63,319 bases of DNA from Marmoricola sp. (GCA_025964795.1 JAOPYC010000164.1:1-63319), one strand, 5' to 3'. Shown: positions 24,088 to 32,937, counted from the first letter of the stretch. A program made the numbers and translations. Notes: generated by a model not told the origin, from the letters alone.

Positions 24088-25350
24088 ATGACTGACGACT
24101 TCGAGCAGATGTGGCGCGACCTGGCCCCGTTGGGCCGGTCCGCCACGAGCGGCGGCTACTTCCGGCAGCCCTTCACCTCGGTCGAGTCCGAGCTCCGGGC
24201 CTGGTTCACCGAGCAGTGCTCCGCTCGGGGCCTGATCGTGGAGGCGGACGGGAACGGGAACCTGGTCGCGTGGTGGAACGGGGTAGTCCCGGCCCAACCG
24301 CAGGGCGACCAGGCCTCGGCAGGTGCCGAACGATCGGGACTACCGGGGGTCCTGACCGGCTCGCACCTCGACTCGGTCCTGGACGGCGGGGCGTACGACG
24401 GACCGCTGGGCGTGGTCTCGTCCCTCGCAGCCGTCGACCTGCTTCGGTCGCGGGGTGTCGTGCCTCGACGACCGGTGGCGATCGGGGCCTTCGCCGAGGA
24501 GGAGGGATCCCGCTTCGGGATCGCCTGCCTGGGCTCCCGGCTGGCCAGCGGGTCGCTCTCGCCGGAGGCCGCCGCGGAGCTGCGCGACCGGGACGGGGTG
24601 CCGCTGCTCGACGCGATGGCCTCGGCCGGGCTCTCACCGTCGCCAGGCCGGGCCGCGTGGCTGGACCGGATCGGCACGTTCGTGGAGCTGCACGTCGAGC
24701 AGGGCCGTGACCTGGTCGACCGGGACGCACCGGTCGGGCTGGCCGCCGGCATCTGGCCGCACGGGCGCTACCGCTTCGACTTCACCGGCGACGCGAACCA
24801 CGCCGGCACCACGCGGATGGAGGACCGGCACGACCCGATGCTCAGCTATGCCGCGACGGCGCTGGCCGCGCGCTCGCTGGCGGCGGCGTCCGGTCAGCGG
24901 GCCACGTTCGGCCGCCTCGACGTCGCCCCCAACGGCACCAACGCGATCCCGTCGCGGGTGACCGCGTGGCTCGACGCCCGCTGCGACAGCGAGGCCGAGC
25001 TGGTCCGCCTGGTGGCCGAGATCCGGCGGCAGGGCGAGGCGCAGGCGTCCTCGGACGGGACCGCGCTGCGGGTCACCGACGAGTCCGTGTCCGACGGCGT
25101 CGTCTTCGACCCGCGCCTCACGCAGACCTTGGGGTCGGGCCTCGCCGACCGCTGGGGACGGCTTCCGGTGATCCCCACCATGGCCGGCCACGACGCCGGT
25201 GTCCTGGCGGCCGCCGGGGTCCCGACCGCGATGATGTTCGTCCGCAACCCGACCGGCGTCTCCCACTCGCCCGAGGAGCTGGCCGAGACGGCCGACTGCC
25301 TCGCCGGTGTCGACGCCCTGGCCGACGCGATCGAGGTGCTGGTGTCGTGA
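24088..25350 (+). CDS. M20 amidohydrolase (allantoate amidohydrolase / N-carbamoyl amino acid hydrolase type) in the hut operon
   Basis: A 420-residue zinc amidohydrolase. Metal motifs are TGSHLDSVLDGGAYDGPLGV, AEEEGSRFG, LHVEQGRDL and the C-terminal VSHSPEE. It is the first gene of a tight operon with hutF and hutI (4-bp overlaps). Because no HutG deformylase is present in the window, it may hydrolyse N-formylglutamate, the product of HutF, rather than allantoate; this is inference from context. Between AWWNG and LTGSHLDS there are about 22 extra residues encoded by a 63-bp palindromic segment (24282-24344) with rare codons GTA, CAA, GCA, CGA and CTA. This is a probable in-frame repeat insertion in a surface loop. 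The rest looks intact. Confidence 0.92.
   Translation: MTDDFEQMWRDLAPLGRSATSGGYFRQPFTSVESELRAWFTEQCSARGLIVEADGNGNLVAWWNGVVPAQPQGDQASAGAERSGLPGVLTGSHLDSVLDGGAYDGPLGVVSSLAAVDLLRSRGVVPRRPVAIGAFAEEEGSRFGIACLGSRLASGSLSPEAAAELRDRDGVPLLDAMASAGLSPSPGRAAWLDRIGTFVELHVEQGRDLVDRDAPVGLAAGIWPHGRYRFDFTGDANHAGTTRMEDRHDPMLSYAATALAARSLAAASGQRATFGRLDVAPNGTNAIPSRVTAWLDARCDSEAELVRLVAEIRRQGEAQASSDGTALRVTDESVSDGVVFDPRLTQTLGSGLADRWGRLPVIPTMAGHDAGVLAAAGVPTAMMFVRNPTGVSHSPEELAETADCLAGVDALADAIEVLVS
24282..24344. repeat. Family A-like palindrome inserted in frame in the M20 gene (diverged copy)
   Basis: GGTAGTCCCG (24282-24291) and CGGGACTACC (24335-24344) are perfect 10-bp inverted repeats spanning exactly 63 bp, the core length of A1-A3. 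The ends match the family A pattern G(A/G)TAGTCC...GGACTA(T/C)C, and an internal GGTGC falls in the same register. The loop is unlike A1-A3. It adds 21 codons without a stop. Confidence 0.6.
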
Positions 25351-26609
25351 GGTTGCGCCTCGAGCACGCCCTCCTGGAGACCGGCGTCGAGTCCGACGTA
25401 CGCCTCGAGGTGGAGGGCGGGGTGATCATTTCGGTCAGGGTTCTCAGCCCAAACTCTCACTTATCAGGCGAAGCTTCGACTGATAAGAGCAGTGATCCCC
25501 GGTTAACCGGGGAAACCGGCACGGTCCCCGGCCTCACCCTCCCCGGCTTCGCCAACTGCCACTCGCACGCGTTCCACCGGGCGCTGCGGGGGCGGACACA
25601 GGCCGAGCGGGGGTCGTTCTGGACGTGGCGGGAGCAGATGTACGCCGTCGCGGCGGAGCTGACCCCGGACACCTACTTCGCCCTGGCCCGCGACACCTAC
25701 GCCGAGATGCGGGCCACCGGGATCACGGCGGTGGGGGAGTTCCACTACCTGCACCACCAGCCCGACGGGACGCCGTACGACGACCCCAACGAGATGGGCA
25801 AGGCGCTGCTGGCCGCCGCCGACGAGGCCGGGATCCGGATCCGGCTGCTCGACACCTGCTACCTCGCGGCGGGGTTCGGCCAGCCGCCCGAGGGAGTGCA
25901 GGTCCGCTACTCCGACGGCGACGCGCACGCGTGGGCGGAGCGGGTGGCCGCCTTCGACGACCCGCGGGTGGGCGCCGCCATCCACTCGGTGCGGGCCGTC
26001 CCGCGCGAGCAGCTCCCGGTCGTGGTCGAGGCCGCCGCGGGCAAGCCGCTGCACGTCCACCTCTCGGAGCAGGCCGCCGAGAACGAGGCCTGCCTCGCCG
26101 CCACCGGGCTGACCCCGACGCAGCTCCTCGCCGAGGCCGGGGCGCTCGGGCCGCTGACCAGCGCCGTGCACGCGACCCACCTGACCGAGGACGACATCCG
26201 CCTGCTGGGGGAGTCGCGCACCAACGTCTGCTTCTGCCCGACCACCGAGCGCGACCTGGCCGACGGCATCGGCCCGGCCCGGCGGTTGCACGACGCGGGC
26301 GCCACCATCACGCTGGGCTCCGACAGCCATGCCGTGATCGACCTGATTGAGGAGATGCGCGCGGTGGAGATGCACGAGCGCCTGGCCTCCCAGCAGCGCG
26401 GGCACTGGTCCGCCCTGGAGCTGCTCGCCGCGGCGACGTACGACGGGCACCGCTCGCTCGGCTTCCCCGACGCCGGCCGGATCGTCCTGGGCCAGCGCGC
26501 CGACCTGGTCACCCTCGACCTGGACAGCATCCGCACCCGGGGCGGGGGCGCCACCGCCGAGACCGCCGTCTTCGCCGCAACGTCCGCCGACGTCAGGACC
26601 CTGAAGTGA
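25347..26609 (+). CDS. hutF: Formimidoylglutamate deiminase
   Basis: A 420-residue amidohydrolase-superfamily enzyme that releases ammonia from N-formimino-L-glutamate to give N-formylglutamate. Motifs: [16 protein letters not shown] (metal HxH and substrate loop), [41 protein letters not shown] and [19 protein letters not shown] at 25347 overlaps the preceding stop. Codons 31-59 are an exact 87-bp copy of repeat B (25437-25523), inserted between IISV and VPGLTLPGF. This segment uses two TTA codons plus GTT, CCA, TCA, ACT and GAA, unlike the rest of the gene. It falls before the barrel, in the small N-terminal domain, so the enzyme may remain active. The stop overlaps hutI (GTGA). Confidence 0.95.
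   Translation: MRLRLEHALLETGVESDVRLEVEGGVIISVRVLSPNSHLSGEASTDKSSDPRLTGETGTVPGLTLPGFANCHSHAFHRALRGRTQAERGSFWTWREQMYAVAAELTPDTYFALARDTYAEMRATGITAVGEFHYLHHQPDGTPYDDPNEMGKALLAAADEAGIRIRLLDTCYLAAGFGQPPEGVQVRYSDGDAHAWAERVAAFDDPRVGAAIHSVRAVPREQLPVVVEAAAGKPLHVHLSEQAAENEACLAATGLTPTQLLAEAGALGPLTSAVHATHLTEDDIRLLGESRTNVCFCPTTERDLADGIGPARRLHDAGATITLGSDSHAVIDLIEEMRAVEMHERLASQQRGHWSALELLAAATYDGHRSLGFPDAGRIVLGQRADLVTLDLDSIRTRGGGATAETAVFAATSADVRTLK
25437..25523 (-). repeat. Family B element, copy B2, in frame inside hutF (87 bp)
   Basis: Contains CTTATCAG/CTGATAAG arms (25460-25467, 25480-25487) around a CGAAGCTTCG core, then the perfect palindrome CCCCGGTTAACCGGGG (25497-25512). It begins exactly on a codon boundary (codon 31) and its 29 codons contain no stop. 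Orientation is opposite to B3. Length is identical to the other three copies. Confidence 0.92.
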
Positions 26610-27757
26610 CCAGCCTGCTGCTGACCGGGATCGCCGAGCTGGTCACCAACGACCCCACCCACGACGGCACCCCGCTCGGCCTGCTGCACGACGCGGCGGT
26701 CGTGGTCGAGGGACGGCGCATCGCCTGGGTCGGACCCCGCCACGCCGCGCCGGACGCCGATGCCGCACGGGATCTCGGCGGGCCGGCCGTCCTCCCGGGC
26801 TTCGTCGACTCCCACTCGCACCTGGTCTTCAACGGTGACCGCGCGGAGGAGTTCGCCGCACGGATGGCCGGCGAGAGCTACGCCGCCGGTGGCATCCGGA
26901 CCACCGTCGCGGCCACCCGGGCGGCGAGCGACGAGCAGCTCTACGCCAACGTCGCGCGGCTGGTCGCGGAGATGCGCCGGCAGGGGACGACGACGGTCGA
27001 GATCAAGAGCGGCTACGGGCTGAACGTCCTCGACGAGGCTCGCAGCCTGGCCATCGCCCGGGAGTTCACCGAGGAGACCACCTTCCTGGGCGCCCACGTC
27101 GTTCCGCCGGAGTTCGCCGACGACCCGGCCGGCTACGTCGAGCTGGTCAGCGGTCGGATGCTGGAGGCCGCTGCGCCGCACGCGCGCTGGATCGACGTGT
27201 TCTGCGAGCGCGGGGCCTTCGACGAGGACCAGGCCCGCACCATCCTCGCGGCCGGCCAGGCCGCCGGGCTCGGGGGGAGGCTGCACGCCAACCAGCTCGG
27301 CCTCGGCCCCGGCGTACGCCTCGGCTGCGAGCTCGGCCTCACGGCCGTCGACCACTGCACCTACCTGGACGATGCCGACGTCGCGGCGCTCGCGGACTCC
27401 GGCACGGTGGCCACGCTGCTGCCGGGGGTGGAGTTCAGCACCCGCTCGCCGTACCCCGACGCCCGGGCGCTCCTCGACGCCGGCGTCACCGTCGCGCTGG
27501 CGAGCGACTGCAACCCGGGCTCCTGCTACACCTCGTCGATGCCGCTGTGCGTGGCGCTGGCGGTGCGCGAGATGCGGATGACCCCGGCCGAGGCGGTCTG
27601 GGCCGCGACCGCCGGCGGTGCGCGGGCGCTGGCCCGCGACGACGTCGGCGTGCTCGCGCCCGGCCACCGTGCCCACCTGACGGTGCTCGACGCCCCGTCG
27701 TACCTCCACCTCGCCTACCGCCCCGGCGTCCCCCTGGTCGCCGAGGTCATCGCCTGA
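26606..27757 (+). CDS. hutI: Imidazolonepropionase
   Basis: A 383-residue zinc amidohydrolase that opens 4-imidazolone-5-propionate to N-formimino-L-glutamate, the third histidine-degradation step. Metal and substrate motifs: [44 protein letters not shown] and [18 protein letters not shown] at 26606 overlaps the hutF stop by 4 bp. Together with hutH, hutU and hutF it completes the route to formylglutamate. It converges on the amidase gene 14 bp downstream. Confidence 0.96.
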   Translation: MTSLLLTGIAELVTNDPTHDGTPLGLLHDAAVVVEGRRIAWVGPRHAAPDADAARDLGGPAVLPGFVDSHSHLVFNGDRAEEFAARMAGESYAAGGIRTTVAATRAASDEQLYANVARLVAEMRRQGTTTVEIKSGYGLNVLDEARSLAIAREFTEETTFLGAHVVPPEFADDPAGYVELVSGRMLEAAAPHARWIDVFCERGAFDEDQARTILAAGQAAGLGGRLHANQLGLGPGVRLGCELGLTAVDHCTYLDDADVAALADSGTVATLLPGVEFSTRSPYPDARALLDAGVTVALASDCNPGSCYTSSMPLCVALAVREMRMTPAEAVWAATAGGARALARDDVGVLAPGHRAHLTVLDAPSYLHLAYRPGVPLVAEVIA

Positions 27758-27771
27758 CGCCCGGCAGCACC

Positions 27772-28476
27772 TCAGGTCGAGGAGGACGCCGCCACCAGGG
27801 CGTCGAAGAGGCGCTGGTCGCGGCCGGCCTCGGGGTGCCACTGGACGCCCAGGCAGAAGCGGGTGCCGGTCGCCTCCATCGCCTCCAGCGACCCGTCCAC
27901 GGCCCAGGCCGTCGCGACGTAGCCGGGGTGCGAGCGCACCGACTGGTGGTGGTGGCAGTGCACCGTCAGGGACGGGCCCAGGATGCCGTGCAGCTCCGAG
28001 TCGTCCCCGACGCGCACCTCCGTCTCGCCGTACACCCCGGGCCGAGGGTTGTGGCCCTCGTGCCCCACGGTGGCCGGGGTGTGCTGGTCGATGGTCCCGC
28101 CGGCCGCGACGGCCATCACCTGCATCCCGCGGCAGACGCCCAGCGTGGGCAGGTTGGCGGCGGCCGCAGAGGTGAGCAGGGCCAGCTCCCACGCGTCCCG
28201 GTCCGGGCGTACGACGACCGTCCGCTCCTGCCGGTCCTCGCCGTACTGCGCGGGGTCGACGTCCGCGCCGCCGCTGATCACCAGCCCGTCGAGGCGCTCC
28301 ACCACGGCGAGGGCGGCGTCAGGGTCGTCCGAGGCCGGCGGCAGCAGGACGGGTACGCCGCCCGAGCGCACGACCATGTCGGCGTACGACGACGGGAGCA
28401 GGTCGCACCTCAGGTCCGACCAGACCCCCCAGGTGGCCGACTCGCGATAGCTGGTCAGCCCGATCAGCGGTTTCAT
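27772..28476 (-). CDS. Gamma-glutamyl amide hydrolase (PuuD-like class I glutamine amidotransferase)
   Basis: A 234-residue class I amidotransferase-fold hydrolase. The nucleophile is in TLGVCRGMQVMAVAAGG, with the catalytic pair in GVQWHPEA and the conserved DGLVISGGADVDP. In E. coli, PuuD removes glutamate from gamma-glutamyl-GABA; here it should perform the last, glutamate-releasing step of the glutamylation pathway encoded by this gene group. ATG at 28476. It lies 8 bp downstream of the SDR gene and ends the minus-strand operon that begins with the FadR-type regulator. Confidence 0.9.
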   Translation of the reverse strand: MKPLIGLTSYRESATWGVWSDLRCDLLPSSYADMVVRSGGVPVLLPPASDDPDAALAVVERLDGLVISGGADVDPAQYGEDRQERTVVVRPDRDAWELALLTSAAAANLPTLGVCRGMQVMAVAAGGTIDQHTPATVGHEGHNPRPGVYGETEVRVGDDSELHGILGPSLTVHCHHHQSVRSHPGYVATAWAVDGSLEAMEATGTRFCLGVQWHPEAGRDQRLFDALVAASSST

Positions 28477-28484
28477 CGCCGGGC

Positions 28485-29264
28485 CTAGAGCGGCGTGACG
28501 TAGGCGCCCGAGATGCCGCCGTCGACGAGGAAGGTGCTGGCCGTCATGAAGCTGGACTCGTCGGAGGCCAGGAACAGCACGGCGTTGGCCATCTCCTCGG
28601 GCTCCCCGAAGCGGCCCATCGGCACGTGCACCAGTCGGCGCGCGGCCCGCTCGGCGTCGCTCGCGAACAGCTCCCGGAGCAGGGGCGTGTTCACCGGCCC
28701 CGGGCACAGCGCGTTGACCCGGATGCCCTCCCGGGCGAACTGGACGCCGAGCTCGCGGCTCATCGAGAGCACCCCGCCCTTGGAGGCCGAGTAGGAGATC
28801 TGGCTGGTGGCCGCGCCCATCACCGCGACGAACGACGCGGTGTTGATGATCGACCCCGACTGCTGCGCCCGCATGTGGCCGAGCGCCGCCTTGCAGCACA
28901 GGTAGACGCTGGTCAGGTTCACCTCCTGCACCCGGCGCCACGCGTCGAGGTCGGTGTCCATGATCGAGTCGTCCTCGGGCGGCGAGATCCCGGCGTTGTT
29001 GAACGCGACGTCCACGGAGCCGTAGGTGTCCTTGGCGGTCTGGAAGAGCGCGTCGACCTCGTCCTTGTCGGTGACGTCGACGTGCACGTACGTCGCGAGC
29101 TGCGAGCCGCCCAGCCGGCCCACGAGCTCGTGCCCGCGCTGGTCGTCGATGTCGCCGATGACGACCTTGGCGCCCTCCTCGACGAAGCGGTTGACGGTGG
29201 CCAGGCCGATGCCCGAACACCCTCCGGTGACGACCGCTACCTTGCCTTCGAGACGACCTGCCAT
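28485..29264 (-). CDS. SDR family oxidoreductase in the glutamylation cluster
   Basis: A 259-residue NAD(P)-dependent short-chain dehydrogenase. The cofactor motif is TGGCSGIGLA, the structural NNAGISPP is present, and the catalytic Ser-Tyr-Lys appears in NTASFVAVMG and SYSASKGGV. Its neighbours (glutamine-synthetase-like enzyme, aldehyde dehydrogenase, gamma-glutamyl hydrolase) suggest it oxidises a gamma-glutamylated alcohol to the aldehyde. The FAD amine oxidase expected in the E. coli putrescine pathway is absent here. This favours an amino-alcohol such as ethanolamine as substrate. Confidence 0.9.
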   Translation of the reverse strand: MAGRLEGKVAVVTGGCSGIGLATVNRFVEEGAKVVIGDIDDQRGHELVGRLGGSQLATYVHVDVTDKDEVDALFQTAKDTYGSVDVAFNNAGISPPEDDSIMDTDLDAWRRVQEVNLTSVYLCCKAALGHMRAQQSGSIINTASFVAVMGAATSQISYSASKGGVLSMSRELGVQFAREGIRVNALCPGPVNTPLLRELFASDAERAARRLVHVPMGRFGEPEEMANAVLFLASDESSFMTASTFLVDGGISGAYVTPL

Positions 29265-29287
29265 TGCGTTCTCCGTTCTGGATCGGA

Positions 29288-29327
29288 TGGTTTCGCGACG
29301 CTCGCTGACGCTCGCTGCTCAACCACC
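29288..29327. repeat. Short dispersed-type repeat between SDR and aldehyde dehydrogenase genes
   Basis: The sequence runs TGGTTTCGCGACGCTCGC, then TGACGCTCGCTGCTC, then AACCACC: inverted GGTT/AACC ends around a duplicated GACGCTCGCTG. Elements of this look (GGTT..cgacgctcgct..AACC) recur in intergenic DNA of Nocardioides-type genomes from my recollection. Only one copy is seen in this window, so repeat status rests on that memory. Confidence 0.45.
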
Positions 29328-29348
29328 GTGGTGGGGTGTGCCCGACTA

Positions 29349-30725
29349 TCAGTGGGCGATGAAGACGTTCTTCTCCTCGGTGAACGCGTTCGGCGCGTCC
29401 GGGCCGAGCTCGCGGCCGAGGCCGGACTGCTTGAAGCCGCCGAACGGCGTCCAGTAGCGCACCGCCGAGTGGCTGTTCACGCTGAGGTTGCCCGACTCGA
29501 CGCCCCGCGCGACCCGCAGGGCGCGACCGAGGTTCTCGGTGAAGATCGAGCCGGACAGGCCGTACTCCGTGTCGTTGGCGAGGCTGATCGCCTCGTCCTC
29601 GTCCTCGAACGGCATCACCGCGACGACGGGTCCGAAGACCTCCTCGCGCCACACCGCCTCGTCGGTCGAGGTCGACTCGACCACCGTCGGCGGCAGCCAG
29701 TAGCCGTCGCCGTCGGGCCGCGAGCCGGTGAACGCCACGTGTGCGCCGTCGATGTAGCGCTGCACCGAGTCGCGCTGCGCCGCCGAGACCATCGGCCCCA
29801 TCTCGCTCTCGTCGAGCGCGGGGTCGACCACTTTCAGCGCCTTCACGGACTCCTCCAGCCGGCCCACGAACTCGTCGTACGCCGACCGCTGCACCAGGAT
29901 GCGCGACCGCGCGCAGCAGTCCTGGCCGGCGTTGTCGAACACGGCGTACGGCGCGCTGGCGGCCGCCGCGGCCACGTCGGTGTCGGCGAAGACGATGTTG
30001 GCGCTCTTGCCACCGAGCTCGAGGGTGACCCGCTTCACCTGGTCGGCGCAGCCCTTCATGATCTGCTTGCCGACCGCGGTGGAGCCGGTGAAGCACACCT
30101 TCCGGACCGCGGGGTGGGTGACGAACCGCTCGCCGACCACGGATCCCTTGCCGGGGACGACCGTGAAGACCCCCTCGGGCAGGCCGGCCTCGAGGGCGAG
30201 CTCGCCCAGCCGGATGGCGGTGAGCGGCGTGACCTCCGCCGGCTTGAGGACCACCGTGTTGCCGGCCGCGAGCGCGGGCGCGAACCCCCACGCCGCGATC
30301 GGCATCGGGAAGTTCCAGGGCACGATGATGCCCACCACGCCGAGCGGTTCGTGGAAGGTGAGGTCCACGCCACCGGGGACGGGGATCTGCTTGCCGAACA
30401 GCCGCTCGGGCGCGGCGGAGTAGTAGTTCAGGCAGTCCCGGACGTTGCCCGCCTCCCAACGGGCGTTGCCGATCGTGTGCCCGGCGTTGGCCACCTCGAT
30501 CCGCGCGAGCTCCTCGTTGTGCAGGTCGACCACGGCCGCGAAGGCGCGCAGCAGCCGGGCCCGCTCGCCGGGAGCGACGTCGCGCCAGGGTCCGAAGGCC
30601 TCCTGGGCGCGGGCGATGGCAGCGTCGGTCTCCTCGACGCTGGCCGAGCCGACCTCGCCGATCTGCTGGGTGGTGACCGGGTTGATCACCGGGCTGGTGG
30701 CAGTGACGAACGGTGAGGTGGTCAC
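29349..30725 (-). CDS. NAD-dependent aldehyde dehydrogenase (PuuC-like) in the glutamylation cluster
   Basis: A 458-residue aldehyde dehydrogenase. Key segments are VVGIIVPWNFPMPIAAWGF, the catalytic Glu in TLELGGKSAN, the catalytic Cys in NAGQDCCARSR, and EEVFGPVVAVMPF. The GTG start at 30725 lies 4 bp after the stop of the glutamine-synthetase-like gene, showing cotranscription. It should oxidise a gamma-glutamyl aldehyde to the acid before the PuuD-like hydrolase releases glutamate. Exact substrate is inferred from context. Confidence 0.93.
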   Translation of the reverse strand: MTTSPFVTATSPVINPVTTQQIGEVGSASVEETDAAIARAQEAFGPWRDVAPGERARLLRAFAAVVDLHNEELARIEVANAGHTIGNARWEAGNVRDCLNYYSAAPERLFGKQIPVPGGVDLTFHEPLGVVGIIVPWNFPMPIAAWGFAPALAAGNTVVLKPAEVTPLTAIRLGELALEAGLPEGVFTVVPGKGSVVGERFVTHPAVRKVCFTGSTAVGKQIMKGCADQVKRVTLELGGKSANIVFADTDVAAAAASAPYAVFDNAGQDCCARSRILVQRSAYDEFVGRLEESVKALKVVDPALDESEMGPMVSAAQRDSVQRYIDGAHVAFTGSRPDGDGYWLPPTVVESTSTDEAVWREEVFGPVVAVMPFEDEDEAISLANDTEYGLSGSIFTENLGRALRVARGVESGNLSVNSHSAVRYWTPFGGFKQSGLGRELGPDAPNAFTEEKNVFIAH

Positions 30726-30729
30726 CTGC

Positions 30730-32091
30730 TCACATCCTCTCGAAGGTCCGGGCGAGCTCCCAGTCGGTGACGGCGGCGTCGAAGGCCGCGAGCTCGACGT
30801 CGGCCATGTTGACGTAGTGGTCCACGACGTCGTCACCCAGGGCGGCCCTGGCCACCTCGGAGGCCGCGAACGCCTCCCGCGCCGCACGCAGCGTGTGCGG
30901 CACGTGCGGCTTGTCGGAGTCGTAGGCGTTGCCGACCAGCTCGTCCTCGAGCTCGAGCTCGTTCTCGATGCCGTGGAGGCCGCCGGCGATCATGGCGGCC
31001 AGCGCCAGGTAGGGGTTGACGTCCCCGCCGGGCAGCCGGTTCTCCATCCGGCCCGAGGGCCCGTGGCCGACCAGTCGCACCGCGCAGGTGCGGTTGTCGG
31101 TGCCCCAGGCGACCGCGGTCGGGGCGAAGGACGCGGAGGCGAACCGCTTGTAGGAGTTGATGTTCGGCGCGTAGAGCAGGGTGAAGTCCTGCATCGTGGC
31201 CAGCACCCCGGCGACGAAGTGGTCGTAGAGCGCGGACCGCTCGTGGCCCTCGCCGAAGACCACCGTCCCGTCGGCCCCGCGCAGGGACAGGTGGATGTGG
31301 CACGAGTTGCCCTCGCGCTCGTCGTACTTCGCCATGAAGGTGAGCGACTTGCCGTGCTGGGCGGCGATCTCCTTGGCGGCGGTCTTGTAGACGGCGTGGT
31401 TGTCGGCGGTCGCGAGCGCCTCGGCGTAGAGGAAGCCGATCTCGTGCTGGCCGAAGTTGCACTCGCCCTTGGCGCCCTCGACGTCCATGCCGGCGGCGTA
31501 CATGTGGTTGCGGATGTCGCGCAGCAGCGGCTCCACCCGGGAGGTCCCGATCAGCGAGTAGTCGACGTTGTACTGGTTGACCGGGGTCAGGTCGCGCCAC
31601 CGCTTGTCGTGGGCCTCCTCGAAGGTGTTGTTGAAGGCGATGAACTCCAGCTCGGTGCCGGCGAGGGCCACCATGTCCATCGCGGCGACCTTCTCCAGCT
31701 GGTTCTTGAGGATGGTGCGCGGCGACTGCGGGACCGGTGCGTGGTCGAGCCAGACCAGGTCGCACTGCACCAGCGCCGTGGCGGGGAGGTGTGGCAGCAG
31801 CCGGAGCGTGTCCCAGTCGGGGACGAACTCCATGTCGCCGTAGCCCTTCTCCCACGAGGAGATCGTGTAGCCCGCGACCGTGTTCATGTCGACGTCCACG
31901 GCGAGCAGGTAGTTGCACCCCTCGGTCCCCGACTCCAGCGCGACGTCGAGGAAGTAGCGGCCGTGAAGCCGCTTGCCCTGCAGCCGGCCCTGCATGTCGG
32001 TGAAGGCGAGCACGACGGTGTCGACCTCGTCGGCCTCGATCAGCGCGCGGAGGGCGTCCAGCGTCAGGTAGCGGTCGTTGGGTGTGCTCAT
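30730..32091 (-). CDS. Glutamine-synthetase-like gamma-glutamyl amine ligase (PuuA/GlnA3/GlnA4 type)
   Basis: A 453-residue member of the glutamine synthetase fold. Motifs include VALAGTELEFIAFN, EGNSCHIHLSL and the RLPGGDVNPYLALA region. The C-terminal Tyr adenylylation site of housekeeping GlnA is not evident. Its neighbourhood is that of catabolic ligases that glutamylate amines: PuuA for putrescine in E. coli, GlnA3 for polyamines and GlnA4 for ethanolamine in Streptomyces coelicolor. It is therefore unlikely to be the ammonia-assimilating enzyme. It lies between the FadR-type regulator (25 bp upstream) and the aldehyde dehydrogenase (4 bp downstream). Confidence 0.9.
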   Translation of the reverse strand: MSTPNDRYLTLDALRALIEADEVDTVVLAFTDMQGRLQGKRLHGRYFLDVALESGTEGCNYLLAVDVDMNTVAGYTISSWEKGYGDMEFVPDWDTLRLLPHLPATALVQCDLVWLDHAPVPQSPRTILKNQLEKVAAMDMVALAGTELEFIAFNNTFEEAHDKRWRDLTPVNQYNVDYSLIGTSRVEPLLRDIRNHMYAAGMDVEGAKGECNFGQHEIGFLYAEALATADNHAVYKTAAKEIAAQHGKSLTFMAKYDEREGNSCHIHLSLRGADGTVVFGEGHERSALYDHFVAGVLATMQDFTLLYAPNINSYKRFASASFAPTAVAWGTDNRTCAVRLVGHGPSGRMENRLPGGDVNPYLALAAMIAGGLHGIENELELEDELVGNAYDSDKPHVPHTLRAAREAFAASEVARAALGDDVVDHYVNMADVELAAFDAAVTDWELARTFERM

Positions 32092-32116
32092 CTACATCTC
32101 CTAGGGGTGGAGCCGG

Positions 32117-32851
32117 TCATCCGATCAGGCCTCGGAGCAGCGCGGCCGTGTCGTCGCAGTGCTCCTCCATCACCTGGTGCGCCCGAGCCCCCCGGCCCGC
32201 GAGGATCGCCTTCACGATCCGGGCGTGCTGGGTGTCGGAGTGCGCGATGTTGGCGTCGAGGACGGGGATGGCGCTGAGCATCTCGTGCAGCGTGGACTGC
32301 ACGGCCGTCACGGACTCGACGATCCGGGTCGAGCCGCTCAGCGCGGCGACCGTGAGGTGGAACCGCGAGTCGGCCTGGCGGTGCATGGCCGGGCCACGCG
32401 CCTCGGCGACGGACTCGTGGGCCCGCTCCAGCCGCTCGCGCTGGGCGTCGTCGAGGTCCGCCTCGGCCGCGAGGGCCGCGGCCCCGGGCTCGATGATCCG
32501 CCGGAAGTCGAGGGCGTCGACCCAGTCCGCCCGGGTCGCCTGCGTACGCCGGGAGGCCGCCCGGGCCGATGGCGTGACCGCCCGCATCGTGACGACCGTG
32601 CCGCCGCCGCGCCCCCGGGTGGTCTGGACCAGGCCGGCCTGCCGCAGGGCGGCCATCGCCTCGCGCAGCGTCGCTCGTGAGACGGCCAACCGGTCGGCCA
32701 GCTCGCGCTCCGGGGGCAGGGTCGAGCCCCGCGGGTAGACCCCGAGCCGGATGAGCGTGGCCAGCTGCTCCACGCAGGCCTCGAACGCGTGGTGGCCGCG
32801 CACCGGGCGCAGGACGTCCGCAGGCAGTGCGGGATCGTGCGCAGCGGCCAT
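32117..32851 (-). CDS. GntR/FadR family transcriptional regulator (FCD domain)
   Basis: A 244-residue regulator. The N-terminal winged helix contains TLPPERELADRLAVSRATLR and the C-terminal FCD domain has the metal/effector-binding pattern (FRRIIEPGAAALAAE, HRQADSRFHLTVAALSGS, DTQHARIVKAI). ATG at 32851 is used; upstream GTG and TTG starts as far as 32890 are possible. It heads the minus-strand glutamylation operon and is divergent from the amino-acid permease, so it probably represses both from the intergenic region at 32852-32990. Confidence 0.9.
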   Translation of the reverse strand: MAAAHDPALPADVLRPVRGHHAFEACVEQLATLIRLGVYPRGSTLPPERELADRLAVSRATLREAMAALRQAGLVQTTRGRGGGTVVTMRAVTPSARAASRRTQATRADWVDALDFRRIIEPGAAALAAEADLDDAQRERLERAHESVAEARGPAMHRQADSRFHLTVAALSGSTRIVESVTAVQSTLHEMLSAIPVLDANIAHSDTQHARIVKAILAGRGARAHQVMEEHCDDTAALLRGLIG

Positions 32852-32890
32852 CACGCGGTCAGTCTTCGAGCCAAGTGCGATCACTGTCAA

Positions 32891-32937
32891 TGGTCTGGAC
32901 TCAAACCTTTTACATTCAGGCTATGGACGCGATGATC
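32891..32937. promoter_or_regulatory. AT-rich divergent control region, candidate FadR-type operator
   Basis: The gap between the regulator and the permease contains a stretch of unusually low GC, with TGGTCTGGACTCA at 32891-32903 and a TACATT box at about 32912. TGGTC...GACTCA is an imperfect dyad similar to GntR/FadR-type half sites. Assignment as operator rests on position and low GC only. Confidence 0.3.

Noticed and set aside
25461-25505. bldA-like developmental control of hutF through TTA codons
   Set aside because: Both TTA codons lie in the inserted repeat and arise from its hairpin sequence, so selection for regulation is not indicated.
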